Source: Acidimicrobiia bacterium
GTDB taxonomy: Bacteria; Actinomycetota; Acidimicrobiia; Actinomarinales; Actinomarinaceae
Length of the DNA: 60,830 nucleotides
Assembly: GCA_028376655.1 (NCBI GenBank)
Contig: JAONAZ010000006.1
Location: 1-60,830 of the forward strand
Direction of reading: 5' to 3'
Below, piece after piece: positions 10,387 through 20,690 of the stretch. A program made the translations under genes and the position numbers. Position 1 is the first letter of the stretch, and the number at the start of each line of letters is the position of its first letter. The notes beneath the pieces are model-generated. The model had not been told where the DNA came from. It saw only the letters and a list, made by a program, of their open reading frames with translations, and searched no databases.

Positions 10387-11440
10387 ATATCTAATCTCCA
10401 AAAAAATAGTTATTAATGACTTATCGACATTTTATTCTTTTTTAATAGGCCTTTCGATTGGTATAACAATTGGTTCAATAATACTTTTGGTTCAAGGCCA
10501 AAACCCAATAGAAGTCTTCTCACTCATGCTCAGACTTTCGGTAGGTAGTATAAAGAGCCTGAGTTCTTCACTTAATAAAGCCACTCCATTAATACTCGCT
10601 GGACTTGGAATCTCTATAATCAATTCAGTCAAACTATGGAATATTGGAGCCGAAGGTCAAATATTTATGGGGGGAATAGCTTTAAATTTTATTTATATAA
10701 GCTACCAAATTCCAAATTCAAAGCTATCAATAATTCTTCTTCTACTTACAGCATTTGTAGGTGGATCGATATGTATATTACTTCCTGCCCTTGCAAAAGT
10801 ACTGTTTGGAGTAAATGAAATAATTACAACATTACTTTTCAACTATATCATTATTGGCTTTACGGTTTATCTAGTAAATGGCCCTTGGAAAGACCCAAAC
10901 TCTCTTAACTTTCCAGCAGCTACATATGTTGGAAAAGAAGTGTATTTACCAACAGTTTTTGGCAGGTTGAGTTATGGATTTATCATCTGCATATTATGTA
11001 CCGCTGGTGTGCACTACCTTAAAGAAAAATCAGTATTTGGATACGAACTACGAATTTCAGGTGGGTCGGCATTAACTGCAATATATGCAGGTATTAATGC
11101 CAAGCAAAAAGCATTTATAGCTCTGTTAATAGGTGGTGGTTTAGCTGGTTTAGCTGGCGGAATTGAGTTGTTAAGTCAAACTCATAGAGTTTCGACTGGA
11201 TTATCACAAGGGTTTGGTTATACCGCAATTATTGTTGCAGCAATAACTGGTATGAGACCATTAGGTATTTTTTTAGTTGGATCACTATTTGGAGCCCTGA
11301 CTATTGGAGGAACTGTAATACAAACTATGGGAGTTAGTAGCTATATTGCAGATGTCATCCAGGCTACAACATTATTTGGAGCACTTATATCTCAATTCTT
11401 TTTTACCTATAAAATAAAAGAGGTTACTAATGATGTTTGA
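10379..11440 (+). CDS. Nucleoside ABC transporter permease 1
   Basis: KLWNIGAEGQIFMGG, GVNEIITTLLFNYI, RISGGSALTAIYAGIN; BPD_transp_2 type. Confidence 0.92.
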   Translation: MNKYLISKKIVINDLSTFYSFLIGLSIGITIGSIILLVQGQNPIEVFSLMLRLSVGSIKSLSSSLNKATPLILAGLGISIINSVKLWNIGAEGQIFMGGIALNFIYISYQIPNSKLSIILLLLTAFVGGSICILLPALAKVLFGVNEIITTLLFNYIIIGFTVYLVNGPWKDPNSLNFPAATYVGKEVYLPTVFGRLSYGFIICILCTAGVHYLKEKSVFGYELRISGGSALTAIYAGINAKQKAFIALLIGGGLAGLAGGIELLSQTHRVSTGLSQGFGYTAIIVAAITGMRPLGIFLVGSLFGALTIGGTVIQTMGVSSYIADVIQATTLFGALISQFFFTYKIKEVTNDV

Positions 11441-12356
11441 CATTCAATTAATGGGTCTTCTCAACGCTACTCTACAAGCAGGAACTTTACTCTTCATTGC
11501 TGCTCTTGGAGAATTAATAACAGAAAAGTCAGGAATTCTAAATCTTGGTGTAGAGGGAATGATTTCAATTGGTGCAGTAACTGGTTTTATGGTTGCAGTA
11601 AATACAGGAAATTTGTTCCTCTCGGTATTAATTGGTGTCTTTTCTGCATCCTTATTTGCATCTTTACATGCTTTTGTGACAGTTATATTGAAGCAAGACC
11701 AAACTGTATCTGGTTTAATCTTGACGATATTAGGACTCTCCTTATCTGCCCTACTGGGTAAGAAGTATGTTGGTAAGAAATTGCCTGTAAAAATAGAAAG
11801 TCTGATAGAAATCGATGAGCCTAGCAACATTTTTGAAGTTCTTATAAGCCAAAATTATATTTTCTATTTAGGTATTTTTCTTATGGTTGCTACAGCATTC
11901 GTTCTTAAAAAAACTATGTTTGGAAGAAGACTTGAAGCAGTTGGCGAAGACTCTAGAGCAGCTGACTCGATGGGTTTAAATGTAAATAAAACACAGTTTA
12001 TTGCAACTTGTGTTGGTGGTGGATTTTCTGGTTTGGCCGGTGTTTATCTTACATTAAGTTATGTTCCTTATTGGACAGATAACATGACTTCGGGACGTGG
12101 GTGGATTGCTTTAGCATTAGTTATTTTTGGAGGATGGAAACCTTATAGAACAGCTGTTGGTGCACTGTTATTTGGATTTCTTGAAGCATTAGTTCCTAGA
12201 TTACAAACTTATGGATTTGAGTTAAGTCCATACCTTGTCAAAATTACTCCTTATGCAATTACAATTATAATTCTTATTGTTTTAACTATATACAAAGGTG
12301 GTCGAACAGGAGCACCTAGTAACATAGGTATTCCATTTTTTAGAGAGAATAGATGA
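11430..12356 (+). CDS. Nucleoside ABC transporter permease 2
   Basis: GELITEKSGILNLGVEGMI, AVGEDSRAADSMGLNV; overlaps permease 1. Confidence 0.92.
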   Translation: MMFDIQLMGLLNATLQAGTLLFIAALGELITEKSGILNLGVEGMISIGAVTGFMVAVNTGNLFLSVLIGVFSASLFASLHAFVTVILKQDQTVSGLILTILGLSLSALLGKKYVGKKLPVKIESLIEIDEPSNIFEVLISQNYIFYLGIFLMVATAFVLKKTMFGRRLEAVGEDSRAADSMGLNVNKTQFIATCVGGGFSGLAGVYLTLSYVPYWTDNMTSGRGWIALALVIFGGWKPYRTAVGALLFGFLEALVPRLQTYGFELSPYLVKITPYAITIIILIVLTIYKGGRTGAPSNIGIPFFRENR

Positions 12357-12431
12357 AGAAGCATTTACTTTATAAATTTGTTAAAATAATGAACAACTGG
12401 ACTAAAGCTATTTGGTAAATGTATATTCAAT

Positions 12432-13295
12432 ATGACAATAAATAAATACAAAACTTCCCTAGATGGACTAATCATAGAAAACCCTGTTAGAAGTTTCTTT
12501 GATTATTGCAAAGAAAGAGAAAATATACGTCAAAAGAGGGAGAAAGGTGATGTTTTCCCTTGGAGTGATGATAAAATCTTTCAAAAAGGTAGATTTTTAA
12601 ATGTTTTTAGAGAAGATGATAAAGTCAGTAAGTCAATAATATCATTTGCTGAGCCACTGAAAAATAATCTACCAAGACTGATTCAAGCCCTATTTTTTGC
12701 AAGATGGTGTAATCGTCAAGAGACACTAGATCAATTACATAATCAGGACTTACTAGATGTAAGTAAACTTAATAGGAAACTTTCAAATTTAGAACAATGG
12801 GAAAATTTTAATGCCTATCCGGTCCAAGATGTAACCTGGATGGATAAAACTTACACTAGATTAGATACAGCTACATATCTTTTTAATGAGATAAAAGAAG
12901 AGCTTGTAGATATTATTTTAAACTCAGAATTAGATGTTAAAAAAGCAACATACAATATAAATAAATTATTCAAAATGGAAAATAATTTCCCTATTTTTAT
13001 GGCTTTAATAGACATTGCTTGGTTTAGAAATGATGTCATGCCAATTACTTCTGCAGTACCAACGGGAATTGGTGCACAACCTTACTTAGATAGATTAGAG
13101 GAATATTTAGGATTAAATAATCATCAAGAGGTTGCAACCAAGATGATTTCTTTACAAAAAGAATACTGGCCCAATGCAAAAAGAGAATTTTATCCAATAG
13201 ATATCGAATACCAATCTTGTGAATGTAGAAAATACTTTAGCTATTTAAATGGTACTAAGAAATTTGAAGGTAAAAATCTTCTGATAATTAATTAG
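12432..13295 (+). CDS. Alpha-glutamyl/putrescinyl-thymine pyrophosphorylase / 5-hmdU DNA kinase helical-domain-like protein
   Basis: SFFDYCKERENIRQKREKGDVFPWSDDKIFQKGRFLNVFREDDKVSK matches the F..ER..I..+RE.G...PW+.D.I....RF.NV.RE.D family pattern; C-term PIDIEYQSCECRKYFSYLNG resembles D.EhsLCEfdKY.r. Confidence 0.72.
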   Translation: MTINKYKTSLDGLIIENPVRSFFDYCKERENIRQKREKGDVFPWSDDKIFQKGRFLNVFREDDKVSKSIISFAEPLKNNLPRLIQALFFARWCNRQETLDQLHNQDLLDVSKLNRKLSNLEQWENFNAYPVQDVTWMDKTYTRLDTATYLFNEIKEELVDIILNSELDVKKATYNINKLFKMENNFPIFMALIDIAWFRNDVMPITSAVPTGIGAQPYLDRLEEYLGLNNHQEVATKMISLQKEYWPNAKREFYPIDIEYQSCECRKYFSYLNGTKKFEGKNLLIIN

Positions 13296-13726
13296 TGAGT
13301 TAGTTTATTAATTCTTCTTAAGTATCTTTCTTCTTTACTAAAGGTTGCATTAAGAAAAGCAGAAATTATATTCATAGCGTCTTCATTTTGAACATTATTG
13401 GACCCAAGGGAAAGAACATTTACATTATTATGTTCAACACTCTGGATGGCTGTCTCTTTGTTAGAGACATTTGCAGCACGTATCCCAGCAAACTTATTTG
13501 CAGCTATTGACATACCCACTCCACTCCCACAAATTAATATACCTCTATAGTCTTTATTTTCAAGAATATACTCACAAACTTTAGATGCATAATCTGGAAA
13601 ATCACAACTATCAGTTGAGTCAGTGCCAAAATCATGTACAACTACTTCGTTATCTAAATTATTAAGGATATGATTTTTTAAGTCATATCCAGCATGGTCT
13701 GAAGCAATAGCAACTTTTGTAAGCAT
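13292..13726 (-). CDS. rpiB: Ribose-5-phosphate isomerase B (RpiB/LacAB family)
   Basis: VAIASDHAGYDLK, GILICGSGVGMSIAANKFAGIRAA. Confidence 0.94.
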   Translation of the reverse strand: MLTKVAIASDHAGYDLKNHILNNLDNEVVVHDFGTDSTDSCDFPDYASKVCEYILENKDYRGILICGSGVGMSIAANKFAGIRAANVSNKETAIQSVEHNNVNVLSLGSNNVQNEDAMNIISAFLNATFSKEERYLRRINKLTH

Positions 13727-15096
13727 TAAATAAGTTTTTCGATATCCAGAAGATTATCTATTTCATCTTCTGACAACAATGCTTTATCTAGAAGTACATT
13801 TTTAATAGTTTTATTTGTAGCAACTGCTTCTTTTGCAATTTCAGCTGCAGTATCGTACCCAAGTTTAGGTACTAAAGCAGTGACTAAAATAGAATTTTTT
13901 TGTATATTTTCATCCAATTTATCCGTATTCGCTTCAAGCCCGACTATTAATTTTTCTGTAAATGTCTTTGCGCCTGTAGTAAGAATTGATATGCTTTCTA
14001 AAATGTTGTAAGCCATAACGGGCAACATAGTATTTAATTCAAAGTTTCCATTTGCTGCTGAAAATGTAATTGTAGAATCATTGCCAATTACTTGTGCTGA
14101 AACTTGCATCATCATTTCTGGAATAACGGGATTTACTTTACCTGGCATAATAGAAGATCCTGGTTGCAGTGCAGGTATTTTTAATTCACCCAATCCTGAT
14201 ACGGGTCCACTCCCCATCCATCTAATATCGTTTGCTATTTTAAACAAAGATACAGCTAGGGACTTTAGTGTACCTGAAAGTTGTACTATTTCTTCTCTAG
14301 ACCCCTGCCTTGTAAAATGATCCTCTACTTCCTGGAAAGAAGTTTTAAGAGATTCACCCAATTCTTTTGAAACATCACTACCAAAATTTTCTGGTGCATT
14401 AATACCTGTTCCTACTGCAGTTCCTCCTATTGCAAGTTTTCTTACATTATCTAATGCATTTTGTATATCTATTGATCTCTCTTTAAGTAAAGATGCATAA
14501 CCTGAGAATTCTTGTCCTAAAGTAACAGGGGTAGCATCCATTAAATGAGTACGACCATTTTTATAAATTTTCTTCCAGTTTTCTCCTTTTTGTGCAAGTG
14601 AGTTAATTAAATTTTCTAATTCAGGTATCAATTCTTGTGAGACTTTTAAAACACATGCAACATTTGTAGCTGTAGGAATAATATCATTAGAGGATTGGCT
14701 CATGTTTACATGATCATTAGGGTGAATTCCACTACTACTGATTTCAGATGCTAAATTTGCTATTATTTCATTGGCATTCATATTTGTAGAGGTTCCTGAG
14801 CCAGTTTGAAAAATATCTACAACAAAATCTCCATCATGATCTCCATCAATAACTTCCTGGGCACTTTTGATAATCGCTTCAGCAATTTCTTTATCAAGAA
14901 GAAGATTTTTTTGGTTAACAACAGCACAAGCTTTTTTGATTTCAGCTAGAGATTTAATAAAAGTTCGTGAAAATCTTAGTTTTGATATTGGGAAGTTTTC
15001 GACAGCTCTAGCAGTTGAAGCACCGTATCTAGCTGACTCTGGAACTTGAAATTCTCCCATTGAGTCTTTTTCTATTCTCATATTTTCTTTGTTCAA
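13726..15096 (-). CDS. fumC: Class II fumarate hydratase
   Basis: GSSIMPGKVNPVIPE, NGRTHLMDATPVTLGQEFSGY. Confidence 0.95.
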   Translation of the reverse strand: MNKENMRIEKDSMGEFQVPESARYGASTARAVENFPISKLRFSRTFIKSLAEIKKACAVVNQKNLLLDKEIAEAIIKSAQEVIDGDHDGDFVVDIFQTGSGTSTNMNANEIIANLASEISSSGIHPNDHVNMSQSSNDIIPTATNVACVLKVSQELIPELENLINSLAQKGENWKKIYKNGRTHLMDATPVTLGQEFSGYASLLKERSIDIQNALDNVRKLAIGGTAVGTGINAPENFGSDVSKELGESLKTSFQEVEDHFTRQGSREEIVQLSGTLKSLAVSLFKIANDIRWMGSGPVSGLGELKIPALQPGSSIMPGKVNPVIPEMMMQVSAQVIGNDSTITFSAANGNFELNTMLPVMAYNILESISILTTGAKTFTEKLIVGLEANTDKLDENIQKNSILVTALVPKLGYDTAAEIAKEAVATNKTIKNVLLDKALLSEDEIDNLLDIEKLI

Positions 15097-15099
15097 TCT

Positions 15100-15795
15100 T
15101 TATTCCTGGTATTGAGTGTATCCATTCGAATCAACTTCTTCAATCAATTCTTCACCGCCAGATTTAATTACATTACCTTGAACTACTATGTGAACTTGGT
15201 CGACATTTAGATATTTCAAAATTCTACTGTAATGAGTAACCAAGATGTAAGATGTGTCTTTATTTCTATTTTCATTAATTAACTCTGATACTGACTTAAT
15301 AGCATCAATATCTAATCCTGAATCAATCTCATCGAGTAAAGCAACTTTTGGTTTCTTTATGGCTAGTTGAAATAATTCTGATCTTTTCTTTTCTCCCCCA
15401 GAAAGATCTACATTGACATCTCTTGTGAGGAACTGTTCAACATTGAACTTGCTAGAAAGTTCTTGTATTTCATCATCACTTAACTGTGGATTTATTTCAT
15501 TAACATACTCTTTAAGAGTCACACCCGGAAGACCAACTGGATATTGAAAGGATTGGAAAATACCTGCGCTTGATCTTTCGAATTGGGGTAGTTTTGATAC
15601 ATCAGTATCTCCAATTTGTATTGACCCAGATTGTTCATAATCTGGATTACCCATTACAGCATGGCAAAATGTTGATTTTCCTGATCCATTTGGACCCATT
15701 ATTGCATGAAGCTCGCCAGAAGGTACTTCCATATCAATACCTTTTAATATTTGTACCTCTCCTATGGAGACTTTTAAATTTTGAACGCTAAGCAT
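15100..15795 (-). CDS. sufC: Fe-S cluster assembly ATPase SufC (copy 2)
   Basis: MLSVQNLKVSIGEVQILKGIDMEVPSGELHAIMGPNGSGKST; LSGGEKKRSELFQL; LLDEIDSGLDIDAI. The 15885 start in the ORF track lies inside the Rieske gene. Confidence 0.93.
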   Translation of the reverse strand: MLSVQNLKVSIGEVQILKGIDMEVPSGELHAIMGPNGSGKSTFCHAVMGNPDYEQSGSIQIGDTDVSKLPQFERSSAGIFQSFQYPVGLPGVTLKEYVNEINPQLSDDEIQELSSKFNVEQFLTRDVNVDLSGGEKKRSELFQLAIKKPKVALLDEIDSGLDIDAIKSVSELINENRNKDTSYILVTHYSRILKYLNVDQVHIVVQGNVIKSGGEELIEEVDSNGYTQYQE

Positions 15796-16105
15796 CTTTT
15801 TCGACTTCGATATATATTGAATTTTCATCAGTTGTTGTTTGATAACAAGTAACTCCTTTTGATGCAGGTGGGCTGAGAGCCTCACCTGTTTTTAAGTCAA
15901 ATTCAGCTCCATGAGCTGGACATTCAACTTTACAGTCGTATACTTCTCCCTCAGATAGAGATTCGTCTGCATGAGAACATTTATCATCTATTGCGAAAAA
16001 TTCTCCGTCTACATTAAAAACTGCTATCGATTTCTCTTCCACATTTACTACTTTTGACTGATTATTTTCTAAATCACTTATATTTAAAACTTTGATTTTA
16101 CCCAT
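15788..16105 (-). CDS. Rieske-type (non-heme) ferredoxin within the suf operon
   Basis: DKCSHADESLSEG...VECPAHGAEFDLKTGE; CxH..CxxH; start at MGKIKVLN (ORF track 16126). Confidence 0.9.
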   Translation of the reverse strand: MGKIKVLNISDLENNQSKVVNVEEKSIAVFNVDGEFFAIDDKCSHADESLSEGEVYDCKVECPAHGAEFDLKTGEALSPPASKGVTCYQTTTDENSIYIEVEKDA

Positions 16106-17267
16106 TCTTTGACCTCTCCAAAACATTGTTATATTTTTTAATTAAATTTGTAGAAACTTCACTATTGATAATGTCCCAACTGTTTTTGTTTATTACTTCA
16201 TTAAAGAATCCTTTAATAAGTAGTTTTTCTGCTTTTTCTTTATTTATACCTCTAGACATAACATAGTGATAAAGGTTTTCGTCAATAGGTCCTACTGAAG
16301 AACCATGTCCACAAATAACGTCATCACATAGAATTTCCATATTAGGAACGGATTGAGCACTCGCTTTTTTACTAAGAAGAATATTTCTATTTTCCTGATG
16401 AGATTCTGTTTTAGTTGCTCCTTCAGCAATATGTATAGTTCCTGTGAATATTGATGTGCTTTCATCACCAAGTACACCTTTAGTTTGCATGTTCGAGGTT
16501 GTATTTTGCCCTAAATGATTTACAAATACTCGATTATCGTGAACTTGTTTATTTTCACCAAAATACACACCGTCAATATTAAAATTTGATCCGTTGCCTA
16601 TTAGGTCTATATCTATTCGAGACCGTGAAAATACCCCGCCAGTAATTACTGTATGAATAGAGAGACTAGAGTCTTTTTCAAGCTTTGCATATAGTGAATT
16701 TATTAAATTGATTTCATGGGTAGAAGTAACTTGAATAATTAGCTCTAAATTTGAATTTACATCTAAGTAAAGCTCTATCAAAGGATATATATTACTTTTA
16801 ACGAGATCACTGAAATTGATAAAGAATCTTGCAGATTTATTTTTGTTAACGTTTATACCTATATACGGAATTGTATTTTGTTCAGATTCAAAATTAATTT
16901 TGAAATAATCTACGATGTCATCGTTTACATCAATCCTAAATCCACCAGTTGCTCTGGTTAACTGCTGAAAGAGAAATTTATCAACAGGTCTTTTAATTGA
17001 TTCATCAATTACAGGTGTGTCAATATCAACTAAATCAGTAAACACGATGCCATCAACTTCATGATTAATATTAAAAGTATTTCCATTTGTATTTACATGA
17101 AATCCATCTGTATTTTCTAAATTAGTATTTTCACCTAATTCAAGATTGTTAATGTCTGATTGAAGGGGAACATATTTCCAGTCTTCATTTTTAGTTGTTA
17201 AATCAATAACATCTTTGTTCTCTATAGCACGACTTTTTTTATCAATTATATTCTTATTCAATATCAA
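16098..17267 (-). CDS. sufD: Fe-S cluster assembly protein SufD
   Basis: NMEILCDDVICGHGSSVGPIDENLYHYVMSRGINKEKAEKLLIKGFFNEVI; next to SufB. Confidence 0.9.
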   Translation of the reverse strand: MILNKNIIDKKSRAIENKDVIDLTTKNEDWKYVPLQSDINNLELGENTNLENTDGFHVNTNGNTFNINHEVDGIVFTDLVDIDTPVIDESIKRPVDKFLFQQLTRATGGFRIDVNDDIVDYFKINFESEQNTIPYIGINVNKNKSARFFINFSDLVKSNIYPLIELYLDVNSNLELIIQVTSTHEINLINSLYAKLEKDSSLSIHTVITGGVFSRSRIDIDLIGNGSNFNIDGVYFGENKQVHDNRVFVNHLGQNTTSNMQTKGVLGDESTSIFTGTIHIAEGATKTESHQENRNILLSKKASAQSVPNMEILCDDVICGHGSSVGPIDENLYHYVMSRGINKEKAEKLLIKGFFNEVINKNSWDIINSEVSTNLIKKYNNVLERSKNG

Positions 17268-17281
17268 CCTATTAATCTAAT

Positions 17282-18691
17282 TTAACCGACAGCGCCGGCT
17301 TCAATCATATTTATTTCAATTAGTTTGTTAAATTCCATTGCATATTCCATTGGAAGTGTTTTTGTAAAGGCTTCAACGAAACCAGCAACAATCATGGAGG
17401 TTGCTTCCTCTTCGGAAAGTCCTCTACTCATGAGATAAAACAGCTGATCTTCTCCAACTTTTGAAACAGTAGCTTCATGACCAATTTCTGCTGTAGACTC
17501 CTCTATTTCCATATATGGATAAGTGTCAGATCTTGAGTTGTCATCGAGTATGAGTGCATCACATCTTACAAAACTTTTAGCTGTCTCAGCACCTTCCTCT
17601 ACTCTTACAAGACCTCTGTAGGCACCTCTTCCTCCACCTTTAGAAATTGATTTTGATGTTATTAAAGACGTTGTGTCTGGAGCTAAATGAACCATCTTTG
17701 CTCCGGTATCTAGGTGTTGTCCTGAGTTAGCAAAAGCAACGGATAACACTTCGCCATGTGCCCCTGGTTCCATCAAGTAAACTGATGGATACTTTACTGT
17801 TAAGGAAGATCCTATATTTGCATCAATCCATTCCATTGTTGCATTTCCATAAGCTTGAGCCCTTTTTGTTACAAGGTTATAAACATCGTTCGACCAGTTT
17901 TGAATAGTTGTATATCTACAAGTTCCCGATGCTTTGACTACTATTTCTACAACAGCAGAATGTAAGGCATCTGTTGTGTAAACAGGAGCCGAACACCCTT
18001 CTATGTAGTGAACTGAAGCTCCTTCATCAACAAGAATTAATGTTCTTTCGAACTGTCCCATATTTTCAGCATTAATTCTGAAATATGCTTGTAATGGATC
18101 TTCTAGATGGACTCCTTTAGGCACATAAATAAATGAACCTCCAGACCATACAGCTGAATTTAATGCAGCAAATTTATTATCTCCGGATGGAATCACTGTT
18201 CCAAAATATTCTTGAACTAATTCTGGATACTCTCTAACGGCAGTGTCCATATCGCAGAATAATACACCTAGCTTTTCTAAGTCTTCTCTGTTTTTATGAT
18301 AGACAACTTCACTATCGTATTGTGCAGTCACACCTGCTAGATATGTTCTTTCAGCTTGCGGAATACCTAATTTTTCATAGGTTTCTTTTATATCATCAGG
18401 AACCATATCCCAAGAGTCTGTTTGTTCTTCAGTTGGTTTGATATAGTAATAAATATCATCAAAATCTAAAGCTGCAAGCTTTTCTTTTGCAACCCATTCA
18501 GGCATAGGTTTTTTTAAGAACTTTTTATAAGCATCTAATCTGAAATCTAGCATCCACTGTGGTTCTTCTTTTATTTCAGACATTTTTCTAATAATGTCTT
18601 CATTCAAACCTTTTTCAGGTTTGAAAACATTTTGTTCTGGATCAGACCAGCCGAGTGAGTACTTTCCTAAGTCGATATCTATGTTTGCCAT
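17282..18691 (-). CDS. sufB: Fe-S cluster assembly protein SufB
   Basis: [88 protein letters not shown]. Confidence 0.96.
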   Translation of the reverse strand: MANIDIDLGKYSLGWSDPEQNVFKPEKGLNEDIIRKMSEIKEEPQWMLDFRLDAYKKFLKKPMPEWVAKEKLAALDFDDIYYYIKPTEEQTDSWDMVPDDIKETYEKLGIPQAERTYLAGVTAQYDSEVVYHKNREDLEKLGVLFCDMDTAVREYPELVQEYFGTVIPSGDNKFAALNSAVWSGGSFIYVPKGVHLEDPLQAYFRINAENMGQFERTLILVDEGASVHYIEGCSAPVYTTDALHSAVVEIVVKASGTCRYTTIQNWSNDVYNLVTKRAQAYGNATMEWIDANIGSSLTVKYPSVYLMEPGAHGEVLSVAFANSGQHLDTGAKMVHLAPDTTSLITSKSISKGGGRGAYRGLVRVEEGAETAKSFVRCDALILDDNSRSDTYPYMEIEESTAEIGHEATVSKVGEDQLFYLMSRGLSEEEATSMIVAGFVEAFTKTLPMEYAMEFNKLIEINMIEAGAVG

Positions 18692-18776
18692 AAGTCCATT
18701 GTAGTTGAGTCCTGTTTAAATAATAAAATCTAAGGGGTCTAGTTTTATAATTTTTTACAAGTATAATTTTCTTGTT

Positions 18777-19214
18777 ATGCCCGTAATATGTATAAATCCA
18801 ACAGATGATATAGATGCAGAATTGTTACAAAAATTAAATCTGCAAAATCAAGATATTCGTATATTTATTTCAGATCATATTTTAAATGATAAGATCGAAA
18901 AGTTTGTTGGCAAAAAAGCAGTAGGTGACCTTACTGATGATTCTCATATCTCTACTGCAAGCAGCGGAGCATATTGTGGTATTTTTATTGAATCGGAAGA
19001 AATTTCTCAGAGGTCTGTTTTTATAGAAGCAATAAAAAACAGTTCCCTTCAAAGAATTATATGGACTTCTCCATATGCCCCCTCAGAGGAATTAACAGAT
19101 ATGAAAAATCTTATCTATATAATCTCTAGAGATAAGAAGCTATCACATGATGTCATACTTGATTTTGAAGGTAGAGCTGAAGTTGAAACTGAAGTTGTTA
19201 ACCTAATAAATTAA
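18777..19214 (+). CDS. Hypothetical protein (145 aa)
   Basis: Complete ORF, intergenic on both strands; no recognised motif. Confidence 0.6.
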   Translation: MPVICINPTDDIDAELLQKLNLQNQDIRIFISDHILNDKIEKFVGKKAVGDLTDDSHISTASSGAYCGIFIESEEISQRSVFIEAIKNSSLQRIIWTSPYAPSEELTDMKNLIYIISRDKKLSHDVILDFEGRAEVETEVVNLIN

Positions 19215-19805
19215 TAACGACATTGTATTTTTAGGAAAAAGTTTTGCTTTCAGATAGTTTTCCCAAGACTGAAGAACATACTTATATACATCCTGTGGTT
19301 CACCTAAGTATTTTATTTCTAGATGCAAATGAGGAACTGTCCCTTCAGCATTTCCTGAGTTTCCTACAAAACCAATCACTTCACCCCGTCTTACGAAATC
19401 TCCCTTTTTAAAGTCTTTTGCGAATGCTGCTTTTTTTCCACCAGCATTATCATTACCAATTATGTCATCATCAAGATGAACATAAAGTGATAACCATCCA
19501 TTCATATGATCTATCGCAATATAGTAACCAGACAATGGGCTGTATGAGACAGTATTGATTTCTCCATCTGCAATTGAAACTATTTTAGAACCCTTAGGAG
19601 CTCGGACATCTAATCCTAGGTGAAGTCTATTTCCACTCCCCCTTTTTTCCTTCCAGTCATCATAAAAATGGGATTTTATATGATCAACTGGGAATTTTAT
19701 TTCGGTTAAGAAATCCAAATGTTTGGCATGTGCTGGATTATGAGATAAAGAAGTAGCAAATATTATTATTAAAAGAATGCTTATGATTCTATTAGATTTT
19801 CTCAT
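19203..19805 (-). CDS. M23 family (LytM-like) metallopeptidase, secreted
   Basis: N-terminal signal peptide; HLGLDVRAPKGSKIVSIADG, GFVGNSGNAEGTVPHLHLEI. Confidence 0.9.
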   Translation of the reverse strand: MRKSNRIISILLIIIFATSLSHNPAHAKHLDFLTEIKFPVDHIKSHFYDDWKEKRGSGNRLHLGLDVRAPKGSKIVSIADGEINTVSYSPLSGYYIAIDHMNGWLSLYVHLDDDIIGNDNAGGKKAAFAKDFKKGDFVRRGEVIGFVGNSGNAEGTVPHLHLEIKYLGEPQDVYKYVLQSWENYLKAKLFPKNTMSLLIY

Positions 19806-19844
19806 TCGATAATTTTAGAGGAAAATCTATCTAATATTTAGTAG

Positions 19845-20690
19845 GTGAAGAAAAAATCAGTTTTTAAAAATGGCATGGGCTCAAGAAAAGGCTATGTATC
19901 AGAGTTTCAAGTCGATGAAAGTAAAACTAATGTGAAAAATAACAAAAGTTCTGATATAAAAAATCTCATTCTCAATAAGAGTGCAGAAAAAATGGATGAA
20001 CTTATCGATAATTGTGTCTCTCTAACTATTACATCACCTCCATATAATGTTGGTAAATTGAGTGACAGTGATCTGAGTGATGATGATTATTGGATATTAA
20101 TAGAAGAATGCTTTAAGGAAGTTTACAGGGTTACAGAATCTGGTGGTCGTTTAGTAATTAATGTTGCAAACCTAGGAAGAAAACCATATATTCCATTTTC
20201 AAATATGTTTACCCAAATTATGTTAGATTTGGGTTTTCTTATGAGAGGAGAAATAATTTGGCAAAAATCAAAAGGAGCAAATGCTAATTTTGCATGGGGA
20301 AGCTGGCTATCAGCTTCTAATCCAGTTATTAGGGATATCCATGAGTATTGTCTTGTTTTTTCAAAAGATGGAATGTCTAAAGGAATTAAAGGAAAATCAA
20401 CTCTTGAAAAAGAAGAATTTATGGATTCAACATTATCAATCTGGAATATCAATCCTGCTAGAGCAAAGAAGATTGGACATCCTGCACCTTATCCGATAGA
20501 ACTAGTTGAACGATTTATAAACCTATATAGCTATGAGAAAGATTTAATACTAGATCCATTTATTGGAAGTGGCACAACCGCAATTGCAGCAAATAACTTA
20601 AATAGAAATTACATTGGGTATGAAATTAGTGAGGAGTACTGTGAACTGGCAAATAAAAGAATTATAGAAGCTAGTGAACTAACTACTTAA
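19845..20690 (+). CDS. Site-specific DNA methyltransferase (beta-class, N4C/N6A type), apparently orphan
   Basis: SPPYNVG catalytic motif, DPFIGSGTTAIAA; GTG start; no adjacent restriction gene. Confidence 0.88.
   Translation: MKKKSVFKNGMGSRKGYVSEFQVDESKTNVKNNKSSDIKNLILNKSAEKMDELIDNCVSLTITSPPYNVGKLSDSDLSDDDYWILIEECFKEVYRVTESGGRLVINVANLGRKPYIPFSNMFTQIMLDLGFLMRGEIIWQKSKGANANFAWGSWLSASNPVIRDIHEYCLVFSKDGMSKGIKGKSTLEKEEFMDSTLSIWNINPARAKKIGHPAPYPIELVERFINLYSYEKDLILDPFIGSGTTAIAANNLNRNYIGYEISEEYCELANKRIIEASELTT

Noticed and set aside
12353-12418. 21-aa ORF MKKHLLYKFVKIMNNWTKAIW after the second permease
   Set aside because: Too short, with no independent support beyond an ATGA overlap.
13726-15096. 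Plus-strand ORFs within fumC (14081-14320, 14867-15049)
   Set aside because: Antisense shadows of a highly conserved coding gene.
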